From contig OY821742.1 of assembly GCA_963682055.1 (NCBI GenBank), positions 1,697,816 to 1,761,815 on the forward strand: 64,000 bases of DNA, given 5' to 3'. This stretch comes from Primula veris. Taxonomy: Eukaryota; Streptophyta; Magnoliopsida; Ericales; Primulaceae. A program made the position numbers and the translations under genes. Below, one piece after another: positions 1 to 12,186 of the stretch (position 1 is its first letter; the number at the start of each line of letters is the position of its first letter). Under the pieces are notes generated by a model. The model made no database searches, was not told the origin of the DNA, and was given only the letters and a program-made list of their open reading frames with translations.

Positions 1-2997
1 TTTACGATCATAATTTTATGTTAGCAAATTAACTTTTTCTTGTAGTGACTAAATCATAATTATCTTTATATTTATTTATAATAAGATGGGCAAAGCTAGC
101 CAAAAGGTGGGCATCAGATCATATATACATTAGTACAGTTAAATACTTAAGAAGGTTACATGTGAAAGAGCCCATCATGATTTGATTATATTGAGTTATA
201 TGAAGGTGTTGGTGGGCTAAATACTGGGCATGGAATCATAAAACTTAGATGGGAGGGTTGTGCTTGCTATTTTCATGATATAATGATATAGATTTTAAAG
301 ATTTTGATTAAAATACATATAAGATGCGTCGAACATTAAAAGATGGTGTACATGCAATGACTGATTACAAAGTTTATAATTAGCGGGGATCTTATAGATA
401 GATAACACAAGTTTTCTTGTTCGCTTTCATGGTTCCTCTCATACAATAAAGATTCATTATTTTACCTTAGCAAGTCATAGAACACGAGATCTAACTCACA
501 TTCATGTTCTCAAGTTATGCGCGCGGATGTTGATTTAGATAGGTTTATGAAACCGGATAACTTGATAAGGTACACTGTAAGACACTTACTTAGTAAAAAT
601 TCCAGGTGATTTTTTTCTCTCCATTAAATGTGATAAGTTTCAAAATAAACAAACTAATAGCAGGTTTCACAAACTTAATCGCCTAATAATTATTGTAAAT
701 AACCATAATTTTTTAGCGATGAGAAAGGCTAAAAATACGCTAACATTTTAAATTAGGGCTCCCTTTTAAACTGTACTTTTTTCTATTATATATATATTCC
801 GAAATGGTACGTATCAAATATGCTACGGGAATATATTGCTTCTCATGCTATTTCATATGTGACTGTGTTACTTCCACATTATATTTTTTTCAATAATTTA
901 TTTACCATTTTTTATAACCTTATCCGTGTAGTATATAATATAAAGTGACATATCACATTACATGACCAAAGCAGGCACTAACTGATTAATTTCACCAAAG
1001 TAGTCATTAAATCGGGTTTGATGAGGTTAAATCGAGTTATCCAGTGACTGTTTGGTGGTCGTCGCTGTTTTCGATGAATGCATTATGTCTTTATCGGCCT
1101 TCCTTCATCGGACATGGTGTCGATTGAGTTTAATTGGTGATTTTCTAAAAATAGAGAGAGTTTTGGGGATTTTTCAATGCTGGAGACCGAAGTCAGCGGA
1201 GATGGAGGTCGTCGGAGGTGGAGATTCATCCGAGATGGGATGTGATAACTAAATTTTAAGTGGATTTTGTACAGAAAGAAAGATAACTAAATTTAAATTT
1301 TTTGTAGTTAATAAAAAATAGCACACTTCATTATCTTGTTGAATCACAAGATGAAAACTTATCAGCATAAAAGTAGCTAGTTAATTCTTTTACACCCAAA
1401 TTATACTCTTGTTTTATGTAACATTCAATTCAGGTGTTAATAATTAATTTAGGTTGCTCTAATTTCGTTTTTCTTCTTTGTCATGTATGATTGGATAAGG
1501 TAATGAACACACCACTATTCATATCTCACCTCTATATTTACTTATAAATAAAGCATATGAGAATAATAACTATAATAATTAAAACAAGTCAATCAATATC
1601 AGTGATTCGGTTTTATATATAATGGTAGAGAATACATTCTAGTATTTTACATATGTTATCAGTCAAATTAAGATGATCTGTAAAACACATGTGTTTTTTT
1701 GTTTTTGTTTTTATTTGGTCTAGTAGGCTTTACGTAACATGTATGTCCCCTTTTACAAGGGACATTCATTAATAAATACCAGTTTGAGATCGTCAGATGA
1801 TAATGATTAATAAAGAAAACGGGAACAAAAACAGATTGGCATAGGGGTCCATATGCTATTTGATCATTGGTATAAGTATTACTAGTATTCTGAATAACAT
1901 TAGTTAGGGTTTTTTCATGATTTTGAGTTTCATAGTTAGTTTTTTAATAACAAGTTTACTTTCCTTTGGAACGAACTTAGTTTGCCTCGTCTCCATAGGA
2001 CCTTGGGTCCCTATATATTCAATTTGAAAAGGTTATAGAAAATGTCATCAAACCAATCATGTTAGAGTAATTTTATGCTAAATTTTCAAGTTCTTTGTTG
2101 TTGCAACTTGCATGACCTTTAAGACTCCATATCTTTCAGAGAAGTTCATTTTTTGTACATTTTTTTAGATGATTATAAACAGTACATATTTTTTTTTGAC
2201 ATTTCCAAGCTGATGTGATTAATCTAATTCTACTTAGAAAAAATATTTTATTTTTAATTATCGAGAAAAGATACCAAAGGCGGCTACCAAGAAACATATT
2301 TATTCATATTTTTATAGAATCGTTAAATAATAATAGTATCGAGTTGCCAAACACCAAAATACTCGATCAGAAAGAAAACCTTGAAAGGACTCGAGATTAC
2401 AAACACTAGTGTTAACCTTCACAAACTACTTACACAATCATGATTCATGTATCATAAATTCATAATCATTATCTTATGAAAATATATACAATTATGTAAC
2501 AAAAGGCTAAAACCACAATCATAGAGCACTGTTTGTGCTCTCATATATAAGACCATAACAAGATGAAAGACAGACCTCTATATCGAAATAAAGGCGTAAA
2601 TGTGGCTGGTAGCGATACAACGAAATGAATTTTCTGAATTTCTCTCAAGACATTTAATTAAAATTTCTTAAATCTGGATCTGTACTAAGTTACTAACATG
2701 TCCATATGATATATCACTGCATATTTGAGACCTCACTTACAAAATGAACCATTAGATTAAATCCAATAAGACAATAACTCAAATTACCCTTTACAATATT
2801 TGTTTTATTTACATCTCTGAATAAAAGGACCTAGATACTACCATTTTTTGTCTGATCGTCTGTGAACCCACAGAACAGTGGCTTTATTTGCAAAGCCCAG
2901 GCAGCTATTACAAACTCGGATAATCCAAGCTGAATGCTTATTGGGTTAGGTAATCATCATGATAACCATTTAAAGTTTTGGCGCCACATAATGGATT
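1..2997. other. Intergenic, no gene seen
   Basis: AT-rich sequence with many stops in all frames. The only sizeable open stretch, about 1,052-1,252 plus, encodes no domain I recognise and lies in sequence without coding character. No tRNA, rRNA or clear transposon ends were seen. Confidence 0.5.
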
Positions 2998-3960
2998 TTA
3001 TCTTCTTCTTCTGAAAGTAATTAAACCTTCACCATCTAGACAAAATGCGCCATATGCAGTTTTTGGAAGCTCATTCTCATAATAAAAAAAAATCTCATTT
3101 GCTCCTTCAGCAGCTATTCTATCCGCAGCAGACTTTTGCTCTCTCCAAATATGGGAAAAACCATTTACTACCAAGTGAGCTAGAGCAAAAATGTCCTCCC
3201 AAATATTAAGAAACATTACTGATGCATTTTCTTTCTTCTTATACCAATTTACCAGTATTTTTGAGTCTAATTCATTCATTATCTCATCCACTTCCAGTTG
3301 GTAACAAATTTGCAAACCAATCTTTAAGGCCTGTAATTTAGCTTCAATGGCAGATGTTCCTTTCAAAAACCCACAGAAAGCCACTACCATATCACCATAT
3401 TCATTTCTTAGAATCCCCCCTACTCCAATTGTTGCATCCCTTCTATACGAACCATCGGTGTTTAATTTTAGTTTTCTAAAGGGAGAAAGAGACACTTTGT
3501 ATCAATGCTTTTTTATCTTATTTTAACAGGAGTAATGCTTAGCTTTAAGCATTCTAAAGTGAACTTTTGAGACTCAGAGCTCAGAAAACCTAGTTTAATG
3601 ATATTATTAAGATCAAAAAGCCATTTATTAATTTTGGCAATCACATGCAGTTTATTCATGGATATATTTCTATGCTTTTCATCCACTTTTCTAATCCATA
3701 CCTCCCATAGAACAAGAAAAGGCACCAGGATTTCAATTAAATTTACCTGAGATTTTCCTTTAAATTGATTGCAACAGAAAGCAACACAGCCTTTCCAATT
3801 AAGCTCACTTTTAAACTTAATCCAAAAAATGCCACATAAATGTTCCCACACTTGCACAATTATATCACTAGAACCAAATAAATGATCCATGGTATCAGTG
3901 GAATGTTTATTACAACAAAAACACTTTTGAGGCTAGTTGAATCCGAAATCTGTGCATATC
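2998..3960 (-). pseudogene. LINE (non-LTR retrotransposon) 3' fragment: zf-RVT plus RNase H
   Basis: Remnant of the C-terminal part of a plant LINE polyprotein. Reading leftwards on the minus strand, about 3,960-3,513 has the zinc-binding linker usually found after the reverse transcriptase (a Cys cluster, then a HLFG motif and VW). About 3,495-2,998 is a type I RNase H domain: KLNTDGS strand with the first Asp, GGILRN turn, an EAKLQALKIGL helix with the catalytic Glu, a LDSKILVNW strand with the next Asp, and a late REQKSAADRIA segment matching the family's H..REQN..AD. The two parts are in different frames and no reverse transcriptase lies upstream, so this is a truncated, frameshifted relic. 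A host RNase H-like gene derived from such an element is possible but less likely given the frameshift. Confidence 0.8.
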
Positions 3961-6900
3961 ACAAATGATCCATGCACAAAATATCTTAAAAAAATAACTA
4001 ATATGAAACATGAAGCAATTAGTTTAAATTAAGACAGGATTTTCCAGCACACATATGCCTAGCTTCCACTTAGTATTTAGATATTGTGACATAGTGTTGG
4101 ATAAAATAGTTAATTATATATATAGCTTGTGTCATGTAACTTGTTTTGAATTTAATTTTAGTAAATACGAAAATAGACAAAGAGTAGACAAGTAGGTGGT
4201 TTCCTGGACCTCCATATATACAATCAATTGGTCCAACTATTTAAGTGTTAATGTAGGGACATAAAGCTCATATTGTATGTATATATATATACTGAGATTG
4301 TGTGTTATTATTGTTAATCATGAATAAGTGTATATAATTATTTTTACTTAAAAACATGAAAGGATCGATGCTTTTGGTGATTATGAAAACCTAGAGCTAC
4401 TTAAGCTGGAATATGAAGTATACTTTTTTGAGGGGAAATAAATATGAATGAATATACTCAATAGTATATTATGTATTTCGATGTGCTAATAAAACATATT
4501 TCTAGATTGTAACAAACAGATTTCTAATTAAACTTTTATTAGATAAATATTTGAAAATTGAAATTTCTAATACAAATTTAGCTCTAATCAATATTGAATC
4601 CCTTTTCATAATTTATGTTTTGGGAAGTTTGTTTTTGGCATGCATGCATTGTAGTTATTGTATTAAAATAAGGCCAGCTATATATAGGGAAAATTAATTC
4701 ATTCTTCAGAAAAGTTTTATTTACTACTAGGATAAGCGGAAAGATAGAAAATGTATTACTATTTGTTATTGACGAGGAAACTTGTCCCTCCCAAAACTCG
4801 TTGAGACGGTTACGAAAAATACAGTACATTCATAGCAGTAAGATTCGCCGATTCGGTTTAGATAGGTGTATATCTTATTCTAGACAATCTATTACAAATA
4901 TAAGCAGACAATCTCATAATTTGATTTTTGTTTTGTTTTCAAATACAATCACATACGAATATAAGAAAACAATTAAAATTTGTCTCTAAATAATTTTTGA
5001 GACAAACTTAAATTACGTACTTATATGCGTATAAGATTGTCTTTGTATACAATTTTTTTTTAAATTATGTGTTTAAAAGTTAAATTTATGGATAAAAAAT
5101 TTATTCTTTTGTATAAAAGATTATTTTTGTCTTTGTAGACAAAATTTAATTATATCTATTTTTTTTTTTTTTTATTTCTGATTCTTAAGTTTACTGTAGT
5201 GATTCAAGATTTTAATGGTTAAATAGTAACAAAAATATAGTTGTTAATTACGAATAGTTAAGAATCGAAGGTAATATTAGGCCAACTCCTACTAATATAA
5301 GTGAATGAACCGTGAATATAATAAAATTTAATAGTTAGACCAATGATAAACAGACATGTGTCACATATCGAGGAATTCTTTCCGTGCTCTATAAATATTA
5401 TGGTACTAGTAATCGTTAGTCACGTGTTGCGTGTGTGACGCGTGTTATATATATGATCCCGATAAAAAAAAAATTAAAAATCATATTGATCGAATAAATA
5501 TATTAAATTAGAAATTATGAGTAATATAATGTTGTTGTTATACAAAATACACGTAAAACGATTTTGTTTGTTATATGATTATAATTGTTTTGAAAAAATA
5601 ATGATTTTTATGTTTCTTTTTATATTTTGAATTGAATAAATGTAAATGAGTAATTAGTAAAAAAAAGTGGGGGTATTTCCCAAAAAAATGGATAAAATTG
5701 GGCAGACTCATATATTTTTGCTTAAGTTATTATAATAGAATGATTCACCAAACTGAAAAGTTTTCCTATTTCAACATGGACTTTTTACAATGTGATATTT
5801 TTCTTAGCTTATTTAGATTTTCATTGGAAAAGCTGTGTTACCTTTTTTTTAGTTTTTGAAAATATAACTTTTGCATCAAAAAAGTGAAATAAGATTTTAA
5901 GCATGTAAATTAGCGAGTTGTTTTATGTTTAATTTTTTCACAAAACTATTACTAAAAAAATGATTATTTCTCTAATAAAATAAGTTTATATATTCAGAAT
6001 TCGGTTTGACTAAAAGTAATAAAAATAAGTTTCGAGTTACTAAAAGTAAATTAGGTTAGGTGGCGGTAACAGGTAAGCAATATAATTCTTTTTGAAAACG
6101 GTGGATAGTTGTCTATTATTTATGTGATAGAGACTTTTGGACTATCACTACTCCGTCTAAATGTGTGGGTTCGTGGCGTAATATTTTACTTTTAAAACCC
6201 GTATTTCAAAGCTTAATTGTGTGTGTAAGGGGTGTGTGAGTGTGTTATGTGCGTGTGTGGTGCTTTAAACCCTATTTCCGGATCGCCTTTTCCATTGTCT
6301 CTATTCCCGAGACGCTCTTGCAACCTCCCTACTAACTTAATAATGTCAATGTCAATTCCCCGTCAATCCAAATTAACCACCCCCCTTCCTACAATGACCC
6401 AAATTACCCAAAATAATACATAAATCAATAATTTTTCTATTTAACAAAAACTTTCTAGGAGTAGTATTAATAAATTACTAAACAATTCGATTTGATTGAA
6501 TTATGCCTTACAGTGATGCTTCTTAGTTGAGTATAGATGAGTCCCGGCCATAGTTACCGAAAACTCGCTTCTACTTTCAAAAGCCGGGTTTAAGTCTCTC
6601 GCTTACCATTTGCCCCTTATTTAACTATAAATATTTAACTCATTTATTTGTGTCGTGTTTAGATTTCCATTTCCCATTATCACTTCCTACTTCCGTTCCT
6701 CATACTAGTATTAGTATAACTTCCCACTTTCGAATCTCAGAATCTTGCTACTCTCGACCCGTCTTATTGAAAGTTATGGCATGATGATGGGTGTTGATCA
6801 TTATAATAAAGCGTAACTCACAGATGAGTTCACTTTTTTCGTGTACAACAAAATTTTGTATCACAGATGAGTTCACTGGAGAACTTAGCTGTTAATAAGG

Positions 6901-7311
6901 CATTTTGTTTTGAGTGATGTTTAAATGCGACTTTAAGAACAATTAACAGTCAATTTAAGAAAAGACCGAGGAGAGTTATCGACAAAACTTTGTATCACAG
7001 ATGAGTTCAGTGGCATAATCTTACTGTAATAATTTTCAGTATCAGACATTTGATTGTAAAATGAATCATGAAGTGCATACATGTCAAAATAATACCATTG
7101 GCTCTTTATAATATTACTAAAATAAGTGAAATCACTAAAGTGGAATAAAAAGAGGCTATGCACCCTTGTTTTCCTTGCGGAGGTTAAACTGACATATATA
7201 AATAAAAACATCTAACACTTTTGCTTGAATTACACAGATAAATAAACGCAATATTAAAGTATTTAAAAACAATTTTGATTATAAAAAAATACCGTTTTTT
7301 GAGAAAGTAAA
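3961..7311. other. Intergenic with degenerate repeat relics, no gene seen
   Basis: No gene recognised. About 5,740-6,060 is a diverged copy of a sequence that recurs at 10.05 kb and 30.29 kb. Around 5,400-5,450 an ACTAGTAATCG end followed by a GCGTTGCGTG-like hairpin resembles the inverted 3' terminus of the Helitrons at 34.7-35.3 kb. At 6,816-7,010 the phrase CAGATGAGTTCA occurs three times. It recurs downstream of other F-box copies (13.89 and 32.24 kb), so it belongs to the duplicated 3' flank. Confidence 0.45.
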
Positions 7312-8434
7312 TTAGTTTAAATTGGGTAAAAACCAAACAGGCGGCCGTACGTGATTTCCCAAAAGACGCAACAGTTTATGAAAACTTTTGTCTTCTAAGT
7401 TGAAGATCCCACAGTCTATCTCAGTTTCCAATACCATAAACTTAGTTGGACTATCCAAATATGCATGGGGTGTATAATATATTGAATTACGATGGAAGTT
7501 CAAACACTCTAAAGTCGACACAGACTCTGAACGATTAGAGCAACCTACGAACAAAGCTTGGTCGCCAATGTCGTTGATTTCATGCCATGCTGCAAGATCC
7601 TCATTAGTTACATGCATTACCTTAAAGACCTCAAATTTAGTAGTTTTGTCAAAATCTGTGCCGTCATCTCTCTCTTCAATATACCAAACTCGCTTAACGA
7701 GTAACAATTCTCCCTCTTTGGATTCAACAAGATAAAACCCATGAGGTTCTCCTCCTTCTGGCTTTTCAGGAACAATTGTATTGGCGTTTCCGTTATGGAA
7801 ATCTATTTGTAAAAGTTCACCATGATAAGTAACACTGTATATACAACCTTTATGATAAATAATATCACAATGTACATAGCGCTTTACTGGCCGAAGGTTG
7901 ATAAAAGTCCAATATAACCACAACCTCATAGTTATTTGGAGATGTATGTGGATCAGATGTTAATATTGCCTTCTGTATGTAATGATCAAGTAAATCGACA
8001 CTATGCCACTTACATCCTAACACTATGCCACTCACATCTTTAAAAATTGGGAGAGTAATTCTAGCAGAGCTGAAGGGGTCTAAAAGGGTTATAACCATGT
8101 TTCTATCCAAACAAAACAACCAACGATGAGATGAACCAACGAATCTGAAATCATAAGGCATTGGTAGTCGAATGTCGAAAGACACCTTGTTGAGAACATT
8201 GTATAAACCTCTGCTATCATCATTATGTTTTTCTGTTTTGAACATTAGCATAGGAATTTTCTTACGAGATAAGTTAATAGTATCAAGATAGTTACTCAGA
8301 CTTGGACTGAGTTTGCGCCAATTCGAACAAACAGCTGAAAAATAAAAATGCTCTGAGGGTATAGTAAACTTTGTCACGATCAAATCTAGTATGTGTTCCG
8401 GAAGCGCAGCCCAATCACGAGTAGCTGAAGTCAT
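7312..8434 (-). pseudogene. F-box/DUF295 (KIB1-4-like) gene copy 1, frameshifted
   Basis: Copy of a plant F-box gene: N-terminal F-box (DWAALPEHILDLIV...VCSNWRKL, residues about 7-42), then a DUF295 beta-propeller-like region ending in a RPPVWFLPNLN tail. F-box proteins of this type are presumed substrate adaptors of SCF ubiquitin ligases; the substrate is unknown. The frame is open from the ATG at 8,434 to about 7,915, then shifts. Aligned with the intact copy at 49,384-50,541, 47 bp are missing at about 7,912-7,915, exactly after the codons for EVVVI. The rest stays open in the other frame to 7,312. The two halves are therefore one broken gene. A truncated F-box-only product of about 189 aa remains possible. 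Confidence 0.85.
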
Positions 8435-8960
8435 TTTATCTGGGGAAAAAAAGTAATATATACTTGAGTTAATAAGAATTTCTTAATCATTTTCATGTTA
8501 GTCACGAAGTGATAAAGTCATTCTTCTAATCTTCTTTTAAAATGACTGAGTTAATAAAAATATCACAAATAAATTCAAGTTTAGGTTGTATGAAGAAGCG
8601 TGTACACACATGCGACGCCGCGCCAAGGATGGCAGAAAAAAACATTTAATTATAACCTGACCCGTCTCACTATCGGTCGGGTAAAAATACAGAATATCAT
8701 GGGTATGATCTAAACCTACTTCAGGTACCGGAGTCGCGGATGAAATTTATGGGGTTGGCGGCTATGGACTGTGCTCCTGAACAATGGCGTATTTTTAAGA
8801 AGTGTTTATTTCTTCCCAGTTTGGTACCTAAAGTTTAGAAGCAATGCCATAAGATTAAGATGAAAGTGTCAATGTTTATAAAAAAAAATCTATATCACCC
8901 TCAAAGACGACTTTAACTATGTTTTGTTACACGATCTCGGACCAAATTTAGGGTAGTAGT

Positions 8961-9200
8961 TACTCTCTCCGTTCTAAATTGTTGGGTCTATACGATACTA
9001 TATGCAATTTTGACCGACAAATAACTTATATCTAATTTGTCGAAATCGAATTTTTCAAAAATTAATCACATAGTTTAAATGTTAAATTATATACACAAAT
9101 TTTAAAAAAATTATATTTCAACAATTTAAACACGAGATATTTTCAGGTCAAAATTACACATAGATACATATAACAATAATATTTTGGAACATATGGAGTA
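8961..9200. mobile_element. Stowaway-type MITE
   Basis: About 236 bp flanked by TA dinucleotides. The left end reads TACTCTCTCCGTTCTAAAT; the right end ATTTTGGAACATATGGAGTA is its imperfect reverse complement. These match the CTCCCTCCGTTCC-type terminal inverted repeat of plant Stowaway MITEs (Tc1/mariner, TA target). The interior is AT-rich without coding capacity. It lies in the upstream flank of F-box copy 1. Confidence 0.75.
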
Positions 9201-9784
9201 TATATACTTATTTAAGTCCATAGGTTTTATACAAGCATAATATTGATCCTTGCAGTATATAATCTTAAATCGTATGTTGATCATGATAAACGTTATCTTA
9301 CGTTTTCAAATTAAGAAAAAATTATTTCACTCACTATTATTATAGATTCCATAAAATTTTCTGTCAATCAAGGTAAATATGTAGAAAATAAGGGGCTGTA
9401 AAAAAACATGTCAACTCAGGTCGGATGGGTTTTGTGCAACTACCTGTTTGGATCGAGTCGGGTTTGAAGAAACATGCCAAAAAAAAAGTAAGGTCGAAAA
9501 CAACAAGACGGTTTTATATAGTATTAAAATCTGAAATACAACACGTTAAACACCCCCGCCTCCCTCCTCAAAACCACTACTGGCTTGGATGGAGCTCTAC
9601 GGAGCGACCTCTTCCTTTGAAATAAATTTCAAAAGTTTATATCACACATAGATTAATCTAATTCTGCTTATACAAATAATTGAGGCGGCGAAGATGAGGC
9701 GGAATGTGGCGATTGGCGGAGGAATTAATAGAGATGTAGATGTGGCCTGTGGGGATGTAGAAAAAACCTTAAACGATGATTACA

Positions 9785-9801
9785 TGCATGCATGCATGCA
9801 T
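9785..9801. repeat. Short TGCA microsatellite
   Basis: A run of about four to five TGCA units in intergenic DNA. Nothing else is notable about it. Confidence 0.7.
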
Positions 9802-9901
9802 GAGAACTTACATGTATTCTATTTTAGATATATCTTACAATATTTAGTAGTTCAATAGGAGTTTCAACATTAATCCAATTTATATTGAAACCCATAAATT
9901 G

Positions 9902-11540
9902 AAAAAAAAAATACTATGGAGATTGAAAAAAATAAAGAAGCACACACCTTACCTTAATCAATTGAGATAAACCAGAAGACGAATTAGAAGAAGGAGAGAC
10001 ATTATTAATTTATTATACTGCATATATTTATAATATACACCAACCCAAAAAGTTTCCTATTTCAACATGGACTCTTATCAACATGATATTTTCCTTAGCT
10101 ATTTAGATTTTCATTGGAAAAAACGAAAAACTGTGTTACCTTTTTTTAATTTTTGAAAATATAATTTTTGGATCAAAAAGGGAAAAAAGGATAGCGACTT
10201 ATTTTTTTGTTTAGGTTTCTCACAAAATTATAAGTAAAATTTGACTTTCTTCCCTAATAAAATAAGTTCGCATATTCAGAAACTGGTTTAACTAAAAATA
10301 ATCATAAATAATTTTATTAAGTTATACTCATAAAAACACTATTGATCAATATTAATGGAATGCTTCATATCACATGACCGGTGAATTAAATGAAAACAAA
10401 AGATTAACCCTAATTTCCTACATTTATACATAATAAAATATATTAAATGTGTGGTTATAAGATGGTTGGGAAGGCTCCTCTTGGAGTACCAAATAATTTC
10501 TCACAATGAGAAATTTTAGGCCAATGTAAATTTAAATATATGACTAATGTGATATAAATATTCATAACAAAAAAGACAACTACAAATTAAGAAAAACTGA
10601 ATGAGTGATAATTGTATTTTTTTTAAAAACTTGCACATAACTCACACACTTCATAGACTAATAAAATACTTATTTATCACTCTAAATATAAATAAAATTT
10701 TATAATTTGATAAATCAAAATATAAATATTCAAGATAATAAAAACTCAAGCTACTAAAAAACCAAATAAAAATATACTAGAACCCTATTTAAGCATATCC
10801 TAAATTTAAATATTAATTACAAATAGGAAAATTTGTTAAATCTAATACCTAACCCACTAAAAATTTAAATAAAAATATACTACAACCCTATATAAATCTA
10901 TCCTAAATTTTAAAATTAATTAATTATTTTATTTTTTAAAATTTAGTATTACTAACGATCAAAACCCTTGGTAAAATGTATATGACATGTAATATGGGAT
11001 ATTTTTTGCATACAAAAAATATGTGAGAAAATGTATTTTCCAATTATCAATGAATCCTCTAACTAATCATCTAATAGTATAACATATAAAAGAACAATAA
11101 ATTTCCCAAAGCATGTCATGCTGCCATACTTTTAATTATTTCACTATCAAACATTGCAAATTGTAATAATGCATACATTGCAAATTGTAATCATGCATGC
11201 AGTTAGGAATGTTAATTTTTCGGTTTTTGATTCGATCCGACCTGTCATAAATCGACTAAAAGTGTAATTCTATTCGCTTCGGATTTAAATGGGTAAAAAT
11301 GCAATTTAAAGAAATGAAAGTTAACACTCTCCTCTTACTATTTCTCCCATATAAATTAAACTCTCTCTGCAATCGTAGTAGAGAATATACATTTAAATGA
11401 GTAGACGTGCAAGTTAAAAACTGCAATTTAACACTCCATCTCTTATATCATATAAATTAAAGCCTCTTATATAGTTTAAATGGATAAATATACAATTTAA
11501 AAAGTGTAATTTAATATTCTATCTCCTCTCGTCTGTCATA
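9902..11540. repeat. Segmental duplication, copy 1 (partner 30,138-31,745)
   Basis: This block is collinear with 30,138-31,745. The first 330 bp or so (9,902-10,234) is identical to 30,138-30,471. After that the copies differ at roughly one base in ten, with small indels, until the Cassandra insertion at 11,544. A third, much more diverged relative of the 10.05-10.3 kb part is at 5.74-6.06 kb. No coding capacity is seen. The block lies downstream of F-box copy 2, as its partner lies downstream of copy 3. Confidence 0.8.
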
Positions 11541-11543
11541 TAC

Positions 11544-12186
11544 TGTGACGACACAGATTTTCAGGAGGATATTTTTGTGGTGCGGTTTTGTGTGTCAGTT
11601 CCATATCGTCCAGATACGAAAATACCAGTGTGATATATGAGGTTAAAGGTCCATTTTCTATCAACAAGACATTTTAAAATCGTGCGGGATAAAAACAAGG
11701 ACGGAATTCCATAGTTAAGCGTGCTTAACTTGGAGTAGTATCAAGATGGGTGACTCCCCTGTTAAGTTGTGGCAAAACGGACAACATTGTTCATACGGGC
11801 GTGACGGGTCGGTCCGTGGGACCGGATCGTTACAGGTGATATCAGAGCCTCTATCTGGCCGAAAATATGGTGACTAACACGAGTGTGTGATCCCCTGAAT
11901 GACGACGTGCCCGACGAGTACGTCATGCCTAAAACGGGGGTGATTGTGACGACTCAGATTTTCAGAAGGGAATTTTTGTGGTGCGGTATTGTGCGTCAGT
12001 CACACATCGAACAGATATGAAAGTATCCGTGTGGTATTTGAGTTTAAATATCCATTTTCTATGAACAAGACATTTTAAAGTCGTACGGTACAAAAGAGAA
12101 GATGAAACTTCACAGTTAAGCGTGTTTAGCTTGGTGTAGTAATAGCATGAGTGACTCACCTGGAAAGTTGTGCCAAAACGGATAAA
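11544..12186 (+). mobile_element. Cassandra TRIM retrotransposon, 3' LTR truncated
   Basis: Terminal-repeat retrotransposon in miniature. 5' LTR 11,544-11,834 (291 bp, TGTGACGAC...GTTACA), short interior 11,835-11,944, second LTR from 11,945 cut off at about 12,186. Each LTR holds a 5S-rRNA-like stretch: in the first, AGTTAAGCGTGCTT (11,713-11,726, box A-like) and GATGGGTGACTCCCC (11,755-11,769, box C-like), the 5S internal Pol III promoter elements that define Cassandra. Right after the 5' LTR, GGTGATATCAGAGCC resembles the initiator-tRNA-Met primer-binding site, and AAAACGGGGGTGAT before the second LTR is a polypurine tract. No ORF, as expected: such elements move in trans. Confidence 0.88.

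Noticed and set aside
1052..1252. 66-codon open frame, plus strand
   Set aside because: No recognisable domain; the surrounding sequence looks like an old repeat and has no splice or promoter context.
8625..8760. Candidate hAT element beginning GGGATGGCAAAAAA upstream of each F-box copy
   Set aside because: The left end looks right, but no matching right terminus or target duplication was found, so it is noted only as part of the duplicated flank.
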